A stretch of DNA of 64,000 nt from assembly GCF_020622345.1 (NCBI RefSeq), contig NZ_JACNMO010000006.1:124001-188000 (forward strand). The letters are read 5' to 3'. This DNA is from Roseobacter weihaiensis (GTDB lineage: Bacteria; Pseudomonadota; Alphaproteobacteria; Rhodobacterales; Rhodobacteraceae). Below the pieces are notes generated by a model. The model saw only the letters and a program-made list of their open reading frames with translations, had not been told where the DNA came from and did not search any database. A program made the position numbers and the translations under genes. Positions 1 through 7,962 of this stretch are shown piece by piece; positions within the stretch are counted from its first letter, which is position 1; each line of letters begins with the position of its first letter.

Positions 1-873
1 ATGTCTGAAATTGCCTATGTCGCGATGGCCCGCTGGTTTGTCGCGGCGCGCGGGCGCGCGATTTCAATTGCCTCCATGGGGTTTGCCGCAGGACAGGCCG
101 TGCTGCCAATCATCTTCGTGGCCTTGCTGGTGCTGTTTGACTGGCGGACGCTCTGGGTCATTGCAGCGCTTTGTGTGCTGGTGACGATCCCGGTGATCCA
201 ACGCCTGCTGCGGCAGGAAAGAACACCGCAATCACTGGCCGAAAGTGATGCGAGCCTTGGCATGGGAGCAAAGCACTGGTCGCGGGCAGAGATGCTGCGC
301 CATCCGCTTTTTTATCTGCTGGTGCCGCTAATGCTTGGCCCACCTGCCTGGGGCACAGCACTGTTCTTCCAGCAGGTACATCTGACCGAGACAAAGGGCT
401 GGAGCCTTGTTTCCTATGTGTCGCTGATGCCAATTTTCACCCTGTCCATGATCGTCACCACCTTTGTGGCAGGCTGGGCCATTGATCGTTTCGGGGTGAA
501 GTGGGTTGTCCCGTTCCAACTGATCCCCTTCGCTATTTCTTTCGTGCTGCTTTCTCATGCCGAGACGATTTTTGCCGCTGGGATCGCCCTGACCATCTTT
601 GGGATCGGGCAGGGCATGCATGGGACAGCGATCACCGCCTTCTGGGCAGTCTTCTACGGGACGCGGCATCTGGGCGCGATCAAGGCAGGGGCGGCAGCGC
701 TTATGGTCTTTGGCTCTGCCATCGGGCCGGGGATCACCGGGGTTTTTATTGACTACGGCATTGATTTTTCACAGCAAATGATACCGATTGCCGCATTTTA
801 TCTTGTCGGTGCTGCGCTCGCTGGCCTGGGTGTGCTGCGCTACCAGCGCGATCTGGTCACCGCCGCCGTCTGA
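1..873 (+). CDS. MFS transporter, 3' part (5' end outside window)
   Basis: The 290 visible residues are strongly hydrophobic and hold about seven to eight predicted membrane spans separated by short basic loops. The start of the visible part (RWFVAARGRA near residue 11) resembles the loop before transmembrane helix 5 of major facilitator proteins, and whole MFS proteins have about 400 residues and 12 helices. I infer that the first three to four helices lie before the window and that the ATG at base 1 is an internal methionine. The substrate cannot be told. The 3' end overlaps the convergent Smr gene by 17 bases. Confidence 0.75.
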   Translation: MSEIAYVAMARWFVAARGRAISIASMGFAAGQAVLPIIFVALLVLFDWRTLWVIAALCVLVTIPVIQRLLRQERTPQSLAESDASLGMGAKHWSRAEMLRHPLFYLLVPLMLGPPAWGTALFFQQVHLTETKGWSLVSYVSLMPIFTLSMIVTTFVAGWAIDRFGVKWVVPFQLIPFAISFVLLSHAETIFAAGIALTIFGIGQGMHGTAITAFWAVFYGTRHLGAIKAGAAALMVFGSAIGPGITGVFIDYGIDFSQQMIPIAAFYLVGAALAGLGVLRYQRDLVTAAV

Positions 874-1447
874 GATAGACGTAATAGGCCCCGCTGCCGC
901 CATGGCTGAGATGCGCTTGGCTGACCTGCATCACCGCAGAAGCCAGCGGCGGAGCCGCAAGCCATTGCGGGACCTGGTGGCGCAAGACGCCAAATCGGGT
1001 AGGGATCGGCCCGCCGTCGTCGCGATCTTTGCCTTTGCCGGTGATGACCAGCACCAGCCGCTTGCCCGCCCCATGGGACGAGAGGATGAACCGCGTCAGC
1101 GCCCCATGTGCCCGGTCCAGCGTCATGCCATGCAGATCAATGCGCGCCTCGGGCCGCACCTTTCCCCGGCTCATCCGCCCAAAGGTCTTGCGGTCCATCT
1201 GAACCGGCGCTTTCTGCAACCGATCCGGCAAAGAAGGCGCAAGATCAAAACTGACCCGACGCGGGCTGGGTTTGGGCGGGTTCTTCCCGTCAAGCTGGAC
1301 CGGGGCCTGACGATCCGGTGCGCGTTTGACCGGGTGCGGCGCGTAGACCTCCGGATCAAAGGTCTGCGTCCGGTGCAACGCATCGGTTTTATCCGTTACC
1401 TGTCGCCACAACTCGATCTCTTCGGGCTTCAGCCGCCGCCGTGTCAT
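857..1447 (-). CDS. Smr/MutS2-type domain protein
   Basis: 196 residues. The C-terminal half is a Smr domain: DLHG at 104-107, ITGKG at 135-139 and HGGSGAYYV at 182-190, the signatures of the small MutS-related nuclease/nicking fold. The N-terminal 100 residues are basic, proline-rich and probably disordered. Stand-alone Smr proteins of this size are common in Proteobacteria; DNA or RNA cleavage is known for the family but not shown for this branch. It is the last gene of a timA-mltA-smr cluster and overlaps mltA by 4 bases (ATGA), which suggests coupled translation. Confidence 0.85.
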   Translation of the reverse strand: MTRRRLKPEEIELWRQVTDKTDALHRTQTFDPEVYAPHPVKRAPDRQAPVQLDGKNPPKPSPRRVSFDLAPSLPDRLQKAPVQMDRKTFGRMSRGKVRPEARIDLHGMTLDRAHGALTRFILSSHGAGKRLVLVITGKGKDRDDGGPIPTRFGVLRHQVPQWLAAPPLASAVMQVSQAHLSHGGSGAYYVYLRRRR

Positions 1448-2481
1448 TCCACGCCTTCCGGCAACATCGCATAGGCGCGTTGAATCGGCAGCAGGACGAT
1501 CATCCGGCCGGGATCTTTCAATCGGCCCGCCGCACGGCCTGCCTGATCGCCGGTGCCGAAAAAGATATCCGCGCGCTGCGCCCCCTTGATGGCAGAGCCT
1601 GTGTCCTGCGCCATCATCAACCGGCGCATCGGGTTTTTGCCGTCCTTTTCGATCCAGACCGGGGCACCAAGCGGCACAAAGGCAGGATCAACCGCAATCG
1701 TGCGCAGGGTGGTCACCGATCTGTTCATCGCCCCCAAGGGTCCCAGATGGGCGGGCACTTCGCTCACCTCGCGGAAAAACACGTAAGAGGGATTGTGGTA
1801 GAGCAGCTCCGTGCCTGCCACCGGATTGCGGCGCACCCAGTTCTTGATGACCTGCGCGCTGACCTGATGGGCCTCGAAAGTCCCGCGACGCACAAGCTCC
1901 TGACCGATGGAACGATATTCATGGCCGTTCTTGCCGCCATACCCCACCCGCAACTTGGAGCCATCCGGCAGATGGACCCGACCCGAGCCCTGGATCTGGA
2001 GGAAAAACAGCTCGACCGGGTCATCGACCCAGGCGATCTCCAGCCCGCGCCCTTCCAGCTTGCGTTCTTCCAGCAGCTCACGACGGCTGTACCACTTCGG
2101 GCTGTCCCGCGCTTCGGGCGGCATCGCGTAGAGCGGATATCGGTAGCGCGCGTTGGGGCGAAGTGCGCCGTCCAGCTCGGGCTCAAAATACCCCGTGAAG
2201 AGCGCGTCCTTGCCGTCTTCGATCAGGACCGGGCGAAAAAAGAGCTCGAAAAACTGGCGCGGGTCGGGATTGGAGGTCGCATAGGCGCAGACGGCCTGCC
2301 AGTCCGGGTCATCAAGATCCGCGCAGGTGTTCTGGAAAACCTCAAAGGCTTCGGCGTGATTGTCTGCCGCCCATCCCTCGAGATCATCGAAAGAAAGAAC
2401 CGTCACCTGCGTCTCGGCACTCACGAGGCCACCCAGCCAGGAAAGCCCCGCACAAAAGGTCGCCGCAAGTGCCGACTTCAC
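1444..2481 (-). CDS. mltA: membrane-bound lytic murein transglycosylase A
   Basis: About 345 residues. MltA cleaves glycan strands of peptidoglycan with formation of 1,6-anhydro-muramyl ends in the periplasm. Visible family motifs are FTGYFEPEL (about 95-103), FLQIQGSGRV (about 160-169) and AQDTGSAIKG (about 291-300), which carries the catalytic aspartate, followed by the 3D-like region ADIFFGTGDQAG. I chose a GTG start at 2481 because it overlaps the timA stop as GTGA and is directly followed by a signal peptide (KSALAATF...VSA). An ATG at 2544 is possible but would put 21 charged residues before the signal and overlap timA by 67 bases. No lipobox cysteine precedes the mature part. Confidence 0.88.
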   Translation of the reverse strand: MKSALAATFCAGLSWLGGLVSAETQVTVLSFDDLEGWAADNHAEAFEVFQNTCADLDDPDWQAVCAYATSNPDPRQFFELFFRPVLIEDGKDALFTGYFEPELDGALRPNARYRYPLYAMPPEARDSPKWYSRRELLEERKLEGRGLEIAWVDDPVELFFLQIQGSGRVHLPDGSKLRVGYGGKNGHEYRSIGQELVRRGTFEAHQVSAQVIKNWVRRNPVAGTELLYHNPSYVFFREVSEVPAHLGPLGAMNRSVTTLRTIAVDPAFVPLGAPVWIEKDGKNPMRRLMMAQDTGSAIKGAQRADIFFGTGDQAGRAAGRLKDPGRMIVLLPIQRAYAMLPEGVE

Positions 2482-3137
2482 CCGTCCGTGGAAACGAGAA
2501 GCCAGTTCGGGTCGTCCGATCCCATATCCCGTGAAAAGGTCCATGTGTCTTTCTGGCGTTTCACTTCGGTCAGGCTGCCTTCGATGATCTCACCTTCGCT
2601 GTTGCGCACCGCCGAGGTCAACTCCCCGGTGAAGCGGATCGTCAGTTCGGCCTCGTTCGTCTCAGGGTCAAGTGTCGCATCCACCAGCTTCATCTCACGG
2701 ACACCGATGAAATTCGCCTCGATGGTCAGGTTCTGATCTTCGCGCGCGGCAACGCCGTCCACAAATGATTCGTAGATATCTTCGGCCAGGAAGGGCTGGA
2801 TGTTGTCCAGCTCGCCGTTCTCATAGCCCATCACGATCATCTCGTAGGCACCACGCGCACCGCCCAGAAACTCTGTGACGTTAAAACTGGGCTCGATGCG
2901 TTTCATCTCGGCCAGGGCATGCGCCGCGGGGCTGTTTTCCTCGACGTGGTCTGTGATGTCCAGGTCCGGCCCACCTTCGATGACTTCGAAATCACGGGCA
3001 GGGCCACGATCGGGCAGGGATGCCTTGGACGGCGGTGCTTCGAATCCATCCCGTGTTCCCAGCACGTTTTTCAGGCGGAGAATCAAAAAGACAGCAATCC
3101 CGGCAAGCACCAGAAGCTGTATCAGTGGAGAATTCAT
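2478..3137 (-). CDS. Tim44/TimA-domain membrane-anchored protein
   Basis: 219 residues: one N-terminal membrane helix (about 5-22), an acidic linker, then a Tim44-like domain (about 80-215) with the pattern EFLGGARGAYEMIVMGYENGE and repeated beta strands. Bacterial TimA proteins are related to the mitochondrial import motor subunit Tim44 and sit in the inner membrane; their role is not firmly known. It heads the timA-mltA-smr cluster and is coupled to mltA by a GTGA overlap. It is divergent from fxsA, as often seen in Roseobacter-group genomes together with nearby secB, so a link with export or envelope upkeep is an inference. Confidence 0.82.
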   Translation of the reverse strand: MNSPLIQLLVLAGIAVFLILRLKNVLGTRDGFEAPPSKASLPDRGPARDFEVIEGGPDLDITDHVEENSPAAHALAEMKRIEPSFNVTEFLGGARGAYEMIVMGYENGELDNIQPFLAEDIYESFVDGVAAREDQNLTIEANFIGVREMKLVDATLDPETNEAELTIRFTGELTSAVRNSEGEIIEGSLTEVKRQKDTWTFSRDMGSDDPNWLLVSTDG

Positions 3138-3242
3138 AGAAACCTCGTATCAGGCAAAATATGGAAACAAGTCATCAGAGGTCTTATGTAGGTGCGTGCG
3201 GGCTGCAAGTCCACTCTACCTCGTACGAAAGGAAGGACCAAA

Positions 3243-3734
3243 ATGTGGCTGTTTATCGCCTTTCTTGCGATACCACTCATAGAAATCACCCTGTTTATCC
3301 AGATCGGAGGCGCGATCGGGCTGGGCTGGACGCTGTTCACAGTCGTTGTGACGGCCATCCTTGGGACTTTTCTTGTTCGGAATCAGGGCGCTTTGGCGCT
3401 GGGGCAGGTCCGGTCGTCTTTCAACGAGATGCGAGACCCGACAGAGCCTCTGGCGCATGGCGCGATGATCCTGTTTTCTGGCGCTTTACTGCTCACACCG
3501 GGGTTTTTTACCGATGCCATCGGATTTTTGCTGCTGGTTCCCGCCATCCGGTCGAATGCATTTCGCGCCATCAGGGCCCGCATCAACGTGCGAACCTTTT
3601 CAACAGGCCCGGGTCGGGGCAGTCCACGCCACCCTCACGGCGCTGCGCGCGATGATGTGATCGACGCGGATTATACCGATGTGACCTCGGAGCCTGACCG
3701 GAACAAGCGCCCCTCGGGATGGACCGACCATTGA
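3243..3734 (+). CDS. fxsA: FxsA family membrane protein
   Basis: 163 residues. The start WLFIAFLAIPLIEITLFIQIGG is the typical FxsA opening, followed by two further hydrophobic segments and a polar arginine-rich tail. E. coli FxsA overexpression relieves phage T7 exclusion by the F plasmid; its normal role is unknown. I chose ATG 3243 because AGGAAGGA lies 8 bases upstream; a start at 3192 would add a cysteine/lysine-rich stretch not seen in the family. It is followed by secB after a 54-base gap. Confidence 0.85.
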   Translation: MWLFIAFLAIPLIEITLFIQIGGAIGLGWTLFTVVVTAILGTFLVRNQGALALGQVRSSFNEMRDPTEPLAHGAMILFSGALLLTPGFFTDAIGFLLLVPAIRSNAFRAIRARINVRTFSTGPGRGSPRHPHGAARDDVIDADYTDVTSEPDRNKRPSGWTDH

Positions 3735-3788
3735 GAACCTGAAGCCAAGCTGGTAAGCCACGGCAAATTATTATTTCAGGAGCGCATA

Positions 3789-4286
3789 ATGGCAGAAGAA
3801 GAAGCAAAGACCGACGGGACCCAACCCCCCCAGGCCCCCCAAATGCGGGTTCTGGGTCAATTCATCCGGGACATGTCCTTTGAAAACATCATGGCGCAAA
3901 AGGGCGCGCCGGCGGATGCAACACCGGATGTGCAGGTGCAGGTCAATCTGGATGCGAAAAAACGCACCACAGAGAACCAGTACGAGTCCACCATCAAACT
4001 GGCGGTGACCTCCAAGGTAAAAGATAACGATGCGACGCTCTTTGTACTTGAGATCGAATATTCCGGGATCTTCCACATTGAAAACGTGCCGGAGGATCAA
4101 CTGCATCCGTTCCTGCTGATCGAATGCCCGCGGATGATTTTCCCCTTCCTGCGCCGCATTGTCAGCGATGTGACCCGCGACGGGGGCTTCCCGCCGCTCA
4201 ATCTGGAAAACATCGACTTCCTGTCGCTTTACCGCAACGAGATCGCGCGGCGTCAGGCCTCCGAGACACCGAAGATGGACGCCTAA
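3789..4286 (+). CDS. secB: protein-export chaperone SecB
   Basis: 165 residues, the usual SecB length. The chaperone binds unfolded precursors in the cytoplasm as a tetramer and hands them to SecA. The central core with NLDAKKRTTENQYE, the strand pattern of the peptide groove and the ending CPRMIFPFLRRIVSDVTRDGGFPPL are characteristic. Start ATG has AGGAG 7 bases upstream. The 3' end is one base from the convergent dnaQ stop, so there is no room for a separate terminator. secA itself is at 58.8 kb in this window. Confidence 0.95.
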   Translation: MAEEEAKTDGTQPPQAPQMRVLGQFIRDMSFENIMAQKGAPADATPDVQVQVNLDAKKRTTENQYESTIKLAVTSKVKDNDATLFVLEIEYSGIFHIENVPEDQLHPFLLIECPRMIFPFLRRIVSDVTRDGGFPPLNLENIDFLSLYRNEIARRQASETPKMDA

Positions 4287-4287
4287 A

Positions 4288-4974
4288 TCAGGATTTGATC
4301 CACAAAGCGTCGTCGCCCAGCTTTGCCACGAATTCGGCATGGGCGGCGGCTTCTTCTGCGGTGAGCCGCGAGGCAAGCGGGGTCGGTCGTGGCCGCGGCA
4401 CCCATTCCCCCGATCTGTCACCGGCAGATTTCTGAGCACTGGTCGAGAGACCGAAATCAGGCTGCCGCCCGCCAATCAGCTCCAGATAAACCTCGGCCAG
4501 GATTTCACTGTCCAGCAGCGCGCCGTGCAATGTCCGGGACGAATTGTCGATGTTGAACCGGCGACACAAGGCATCGAGCGAGGCAGGCGATCCCGGAAAC
4601 CGCTTGCGGGCGATGGCCAGTGTGTCGATTGCCTGTTCCCAGGGGATTTGCGGCAGACCCATCCATTTCAGCTCGGCGTTGAGGAACTTGATGTCAAAGG
4701 CCGCGTTATGGATGACAAGCTTGGCATCGCCGATAAAATCGACAAAGGCCTGGCCCACTTGCGCGAACTTTGGTTTGTCGCGCAAAAAATCGTCTCCCAG
4801 CCCGTGCACCTCAAAGGCTTCTTGCGGCATTTCCCGTTCAGGGTTGATATATTGATGATAGGTCTTGCCGGTGGCCACATGGCCCATCAACTCGACCGCA
4901 CCGATCTCGACAATCCGGTCGCCACTTTCCGGATCAAAACCGGTGGTTTCGGTATCAAGCACGATCTCACGCAT
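4288..4974 (-). CDS. dnaQ: DNA polymerase III epsilon subunit (3'-5' exonuclease)
   Basis: 228 residues. Proofreading exonuclease of the replicative polymerase. DEDDh motifs are complete: DTETTG at 7-12 (Exo I), HNAAFD at 89-94 (Exo II) and H150GALLD155 (Exo III). The C-terminal tail should hold the alpha-binding region. I chose ATG 4974, which starts MREIVLDTETTG as in the family and overlaps the coaE stop by 8 bases; the upstream ATG at 5034 would add 20 unrelated residues. Last gene of the maf-aroE-coaE-dnaQ operon next to the candidate origin. Confidence 0.95.
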   Translation of the reverse strand: MREIVLDTETTGFDPESGDRIVEIGAVELMGHVATGKTYHQYINPEREMPQEAFEVHGLGDDFLRDKPKFAQVGQAFVDFIGDAKLVIHNAAFDIKFLNAELKWMGLPQIPWEQAIDTLAIARKRFPGSPASLDALCRRFNIDNSSRTLHGALLDSEILAEVYLELIGGRQPDFGLSTSAQKSAGDRSGEWVPRPRPTPLASRLTAEEAAAHAEFVAKLGDDALWIKS

Positions 4975-5560
4975 GGCGCAGTTTTTCCCTGATTTGCTGA
5001 ACCACAGTCTGGACCTGCGCCCGCGCATGTTCAACCGTATCCGTCACGATCACATAATCTGACCGGGCGGCTTTTTCCGCGTTGGGCATTTGCCGGGCGC
5101 GAATCTGTGCGAATTGCGCAGCACTCATCGTACCGCGGGCCAGAACGCGACGTTCCTGTTCCTCAGGCGGAATGTCGACACAGACAACCGCATCCATGGC
5201 AGCCTCTGCACCGGTTTCAAACAGCAAGGGGATATCAAGCACCGCGATATCCGCATCCGTGCTGTCCAGAAAGTCCTGGCGGTCCTGCGCCACCAGCGGA
5301 TGCACGATCTCTTCGATATGAGCCAGGGTGGAAGCATCCTTGTCGATGATCTTACGCAACCTGTCCCGAGAGACGCTGCCGTCTTCGATTGCGGATGGAA
5401 AGAGAGCGGCGATCAACGGAACCGCCGCACCCCCTTCTCCATAAAGCCGGTGCACGGCGGCGTCTGCATCCCAGACGGCACAGCCTTCCTCTGCAAAGAG
5501 CGCGGCCGTGGTTGATTTTCCCATCCCGATGGAACCGGTCAGGCCGAGCTTGAAGGTCAC
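4967..5560 (-). CDS. coaE: dephospho-CoA kinase
   Basis: About 197 residues. CoaE adds the 3' phosphate to dephospho-CoA, the last step of coenzyme A synthesis. The P-loop GSIGMGKST is at residues 9-17, the substrate region DADAAVHRLY follows, and ETGAEAAMDAVVCV is the lid/core segment. I place the start at GTG 5560, which overlaps the aroE stop as GTGA, giving MTFKLGLTGSIG; a start at 5614 would add a polar stretch overlapping aroE by 58 bases. Confidence 0.93.
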   Translation of the reverse strand: MTFKLGLTGSIGMGKSTTAALFAEEGCAVWDADAAVHRLYGEGGAAVPLIAALFPSAIEDGSVSRDRLRKIIDKDASTLAHIEEIVHPLVAQDRQDFLDSTDADIAVLDIPLLFETGAEAAMDAVVCVDIPPEEQERRVLARGTMSAAQFAQIRARQMPNAEKAARSDYVIVTDTVEHARAQVQTVVQQIREKLRHA

Positions 5561-6390
5561 GACAAGACCGCCTGTCGCGTCGCCTCGGTGACTTCGGGAC
5601 GTTTGCCGAACCACCGCTCGAACCCCGGAACCCCCTGATGCAGCAACATCCCCAAGCCATCCACGGTCAGGCAGCCTTTGCCTTCTGCCGTTTGCAACAG
5701 TTTCGTGCGCAGCGGCGTATAAACCAGATCGGTAACCACGGTACCCGGCTGCAGACCGTCAAGGGGGAGGCGCATTTCTGGCTTGCCGACCATGCCCAGC
5801 GAGGAGGTGTTCACCACGAGAGTGGCTCGCGGCAATACGGTGCCTGCCTGCCCCCAATCGACCACCTGCACACGATTGCCGAAATCCGATTGCAGTCTTT
5901 CGGCCCGTGCGCGGGTCCGGTTGGACAGCAAGATCGATGACACACCGGCATCAAGCAAAGCGACGATCACCGCGCGGGCCGCGCCGCCCGCCCCCAACAC
6001 AACCGCAGGCCCCTTGACAGGCTGCCAGGAGGGTGCCCCCTGGCGCAGGTTTTCAAGAAAACCATACCCATCCGTATTGTCCGCATGAATCTTTCCACCC
6101 TCGTGAAAGGTCAGGGTATTCGCAGCCCCGATCAGCGCGGCACGGTCCGTCACGAGGTCTGCAATCTGCAATACCTCCTCCTTGTGAGGGAGTGTCACAT
6201 TCACGCCCACAAATCCCATTTTCGGCAGGGTGCGCAGGACAGTTTCCAACTCGGCCGGCGCCACCTCCATCGGAACATAAAATCCCTTGATCCCATAGGT
6301 ATCCAGCCAGTGCCGATGCAACTGTGGCGATCTGGAATGGGCAATCGGGGCGCCGATGACACCCGCCAGGGGAATTTTATGATCCGTCAT
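5557..6390 (-). CDS. aroE: shikimate dehydrogenase
   Basis: 277 residues, usual length. Reduces 3-dehydroshikimate to shikimate with NADPH in aromatic amino acid synthesis. IAHSRSPQLH (16-25) and NVTLPHK (64-70, catalytic lysine 70) form the substrate site, NTDGYGF holds the catalytic aspartate 107, and GAGGAARA (133-140) is the NADP-binding loop. The ATG overlaps the maf stop as ATGA, so translation is probably coupled in the maf-aroE-coaE-dnaQ operon. Confidence 0.95.
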   Translation of the reverse strand: MTDHKIPLAGVIGAPIAHSRSPQLHRHWLDTYGIKGFYVPMEVAPAELETVLRTLPKMGFVGVNVTLPHKEEVLQIADLVTDRAALIGAANTLTFHEGGKIHADNTDGYGFLENLRQGAPSWQPVKGPAVVLGAGGAARAVIVALLDAGVSSILLSNRTRARAERLQSDFGNRVQVVDWGQAGTVLPRATLVVNTSSLGMVGKPEMRLPLDGLQPGTVVTDLVYTPLRTKLLQTAEGKGCLTVDGLGMLLHQGVPGFERWFGKRPEVTEATRQAVLS

Positions 6391-6986
6391 CTTGGCAGGT
6401 CTCCACGCAATGCGAGATAGGATAGCAGTTCCAGCAGCGGCAACCCCAACACGGTGAAGTAATCGCCGTCAATACGGGCAAAAAGCCGAACCCCTTCCTC
6501 CTCCAGTTTATAGGCCCCCACGGCATGGCGGATGCTGTCCCAGTTCCGGGTGACATAATCCTGAAGATAGTCATCTGACACGTCATGCATCCGCAACCGA
6601 ACGACACCCACATGCCGCCAGATCGGTTTGCCATCCTCGCAAATCACGGCCGCGGATAAAAGCGTATGACGATCACCTCGCAACGTCGACAATTGCCGGA
6701 TGGCGTCCTTTGGCCCCTGGGGTTTTGATAGCAGCGCACCCCGATGGTCAAGAACCTGATCGCACCCCAGCACCAGCCTGCCCGGATGCTTTTCGCTGAC
6801 CTTTCGTGCTTTCATTTCCGCCAGCGCATCGGCAATATCACGGGGAGAGGCTTCTTCGGCCAGCAGCGCCTCCCGCATCATGTCTTCATCGACGCGGGCC
6901 GGGGCAACTTCGAAAGAAACCGCTGCCTGCCGCAAGAGCTGCGCCCGGATTTCCGAACCCGAGGCAAGGATCAAGGAAGGTGACAT
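6387..6986 (-). CDS. maf: Maf family nucleotide pyrophosphatase
   Basis: 199 residues. The N-terminus LILASGSEIRAQLLRQA (Maf motif with SxxR) and LVLGCDQVL around 72-80 identify the Maf/YceF/YhdE family, which hydrolyses non-canonical or methylated nucleoside triphosphates to monophosphates. Which subfamily cannot be settled by eye. It is the first gene of the leftward operon; its ATG directly borders the AT-rich candidate origin, and a DnaA-box-like 9-mer overlaps the last base of its start codon region. Confidence 0.92.
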   Translation of the reverse strand: MSPSLILASGSEIRAQLLRQAAVSFEVAPARVDEDMMREALLAEEASPRDIADALAEMKARKVSEKHPGRLVLGCDQVLDHRGALLSKPQGPKDAIRQLSTLRGDRHTLLSAAVICEDGKPIWRHVGVVRLRMHDVSDDYLQDYVTRNWDSIRHAVGAYKLEEEGVRLFARIDGDYFTVLGLPLLELLSYLALRGDLPR

Positions 6987-6994
6987 GTGTATAA
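6986..6994 (-). promoter_or_regulatory. DnaA box (TTATACACA)
   Basis: On the minus strand the 9-mer is TTATACACA, one change from the consensus TTATCCACA and identical to box R2 of the E. coli origin. It lies at the maf start codon and may also affect maf expression. Confidence 0.6.
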
Positions 6995-7008
6995 GCCTGT
7001 GAACAGCG

Positions 7009-7023
7009 TTAAGGATTTATTAG
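7009..7023. promoter_or_regulatory. possible CtrA-like site
   Basis: TTAA, 7 bases, then TTAG. The CtrA consensus is TTAA-N7-TTAA, so one base differs. CtrA sites overlap the Caulobacter origin, but the Rhodobacterales CtrA regulon mainly concerns motility and gene transfer agents, and a single near-match in AT-rich DNA is weak evidence. Confidence 0.3.
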
Positions 7024-7156
7024 TGAATTGTTCTGGGCAAATCAGGGATCTTCTGCAAGCCCATATGGAACCGGCAGCTTTCACCAGAGCATCCCGGAAT
7101 TGCCCCTCTACGCATAAGGATAAAGTTTTGTTGTGGGTAGATTAGTTATCCTGTGT

Positions 7157-7165
7157 TTATCCACA
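7157..7165 (+). promoter_or_regulatory. DnaA box (perfect TTATCCACA)
   Basis: Exact match to the high-affinity DnaA 9-mer, in the middle of the maf-hemJ gap and about 25 bases from the AT-rich segment at 7189-7230. It lies inside a short inverted repeat CTGTG...CACAG (7151-7166). Confidence 0.75.
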
Positions 7166-7188
7166 GAGTTCCGCGCGGACGGCGGAGA

Positions 7189-7230
7189 TAAAATAGACAT
7201 AAGATTATGTTTTAAATATATAATAAATGA
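7189..7230. other. AT-rich segment, possible DNA unwinding element
   Basis: A run made nearly only of A and T with the core TTTAAATATATAATAAATG, flanked on the left by the perfect DnaA box. In this GC-rich sequence it is the most AT-rich stretch noted. It could alternatively contain promoters for maf or hemJ. Confidence 0.5.
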
Positions 7231-7297
7231 CTTCGCTAAACAGTCCCATCAGACCCTAGATAGTTTTCCCATGGGTATGAAATCTGTGAAAACCCAA

Positions 7298-7306
7298 TAA
7301 TCCACA
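7298..7306 (+). promoter_or_regulatory. DnaA box with one mismatch (TAATCCACA)
   Basis: Differs from TTATCCACA only at the second base. Same orientation as the perfect box 141 bases upstream. Confidence 0.5.
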
Positions 7307-7387
7307 GATAGTAGGCTCCCTACCTCATCATCATCTTTTTATCTTTCTTTATTTATTTATAAGGGAGCCAAGAGAACGGAGTGTGTG

Positions 7388-7837
7388 ATGTCTGATCTTC
7401 TGGCCATTGGGTATCCTTGGATCAAAGCTTTTCATATCATGGCTGTGATTGCATGGATGGCCGGGCTTTTCTATCTGCCCAGGCTATTTGTCTATCATGC
7501 AGAACAGGTCGGACAGAAGGGTGACACCCACGCCTTGTTCATGACGATGGAGATGAAGCTGCTGCGTGTTATCATGAACCCGGCAATGATTGCCAGCTGG
7601 GTTCTGGGGCTGTGTCTGGTCGCCATACCGGGGGTCGTTGATTGGTCGGTCATCTGGCCCTGGACAAAGCTGCTGGGCGTGGTGGCGATGACGGTGTTTC
7701 ACATGTGGCTGGCAAAGCGGCGCAAGGCTTTTGCCGCAGGCAGAGATCAGTTATCAGGCCGTCAATACCGGATGATGAACGAAGTACCGACCCTTTTGAT
7801 GGTTTTGATCGTGCTGTCGGTTGTTATCAAATTCTGA
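7388..7837 (+). CDS. hemJ: protoporphyrinogen IX oxidase HemJ (CopD-like fold)
   Basis: 149 residues with four predicted membrane helices. HemJ oxidises protoporphyrinogen IX to protoporphyrin IX in the inner membrane; it replaces HemG/HemY in most Alphaproteobacteria. The first helix region AFHIMAVIAWMAGLFYLPRL with His16 and His37 (FVYH) matches the heme-binding/conserved histidines of the family. ATG 7388 has GGAG 6 bases upstream; a GTG directly before it is less likely. hemH lies at 43.4 kb and hemW at 14.8 kb, so heme genes are scattered. Confidence 0.9.
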   Translation: MSDLLAIGYPWIKAFHIMAVIAWMAGLFYLPRLFVYHAEQVGQKGDTHALFMTMEMKLLRVIMNPAMIASWVLGLCLVAIPGVVDWSVIWPWTKLLGVVAMTVFHMWLAKRRKAFAAGRDQLSGRQYRMMNEVPTLLMVLIVLSVVIKF

Positions 7838-7842
7838 GCGCA

Positions 7843-7870
7843 TTGACTCCGGTTGCTGCACTCCTTACAT
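7843..7870 (+). promoter_or_regulatory. putative promoter of rho
   Basis: TTGACT (7843-7848), 16-base spacer, TTACAT (7865-7870), about 90 bases before the rho start. The -35 is near consensus; the -10 is weak. Confidence 0.4.
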
Positions 7871-7962
7871 CCAAAATACCGCCCCGTCCGGGGTAAGGCG
7901 CAGACCTGACAATTCAAACGCATGCGGCCGCACAGAAACCTGTGGCCTTTTTAGGTATATCC

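Larger units (their letters stand above)
6987..7387. other. candidate chromosomal replication origin (oriC)
   Basis: This 400-base stretch between divergent maf and hemJ has no plausible gene and is much richer in A+T than its surroundings. It holds one perfect DnaA box (7157-7165), two boxes with one mismatch (6986-6994, 7298-7306), weaker half-matches (TTATCCTGT at 7146-7154; CTACCCACA on minus at 7132-7140) and a very AT-rich segment (7189-7230) suited to unwinding. Genes on both sides are transcribed away from it, parS and parAB lie within 8 kb, and in Caulobacter and relatives the origin also borders the maf-aroE-coaE-dnaQ side. That it is the origin is inference from these combined signs. 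Confidence 0.72.

Noticed and set aside
7281-7293. TGTGAAAAC as a further DnaA box
   Set aside because: Three mismatches to the consensus on the minus strand.
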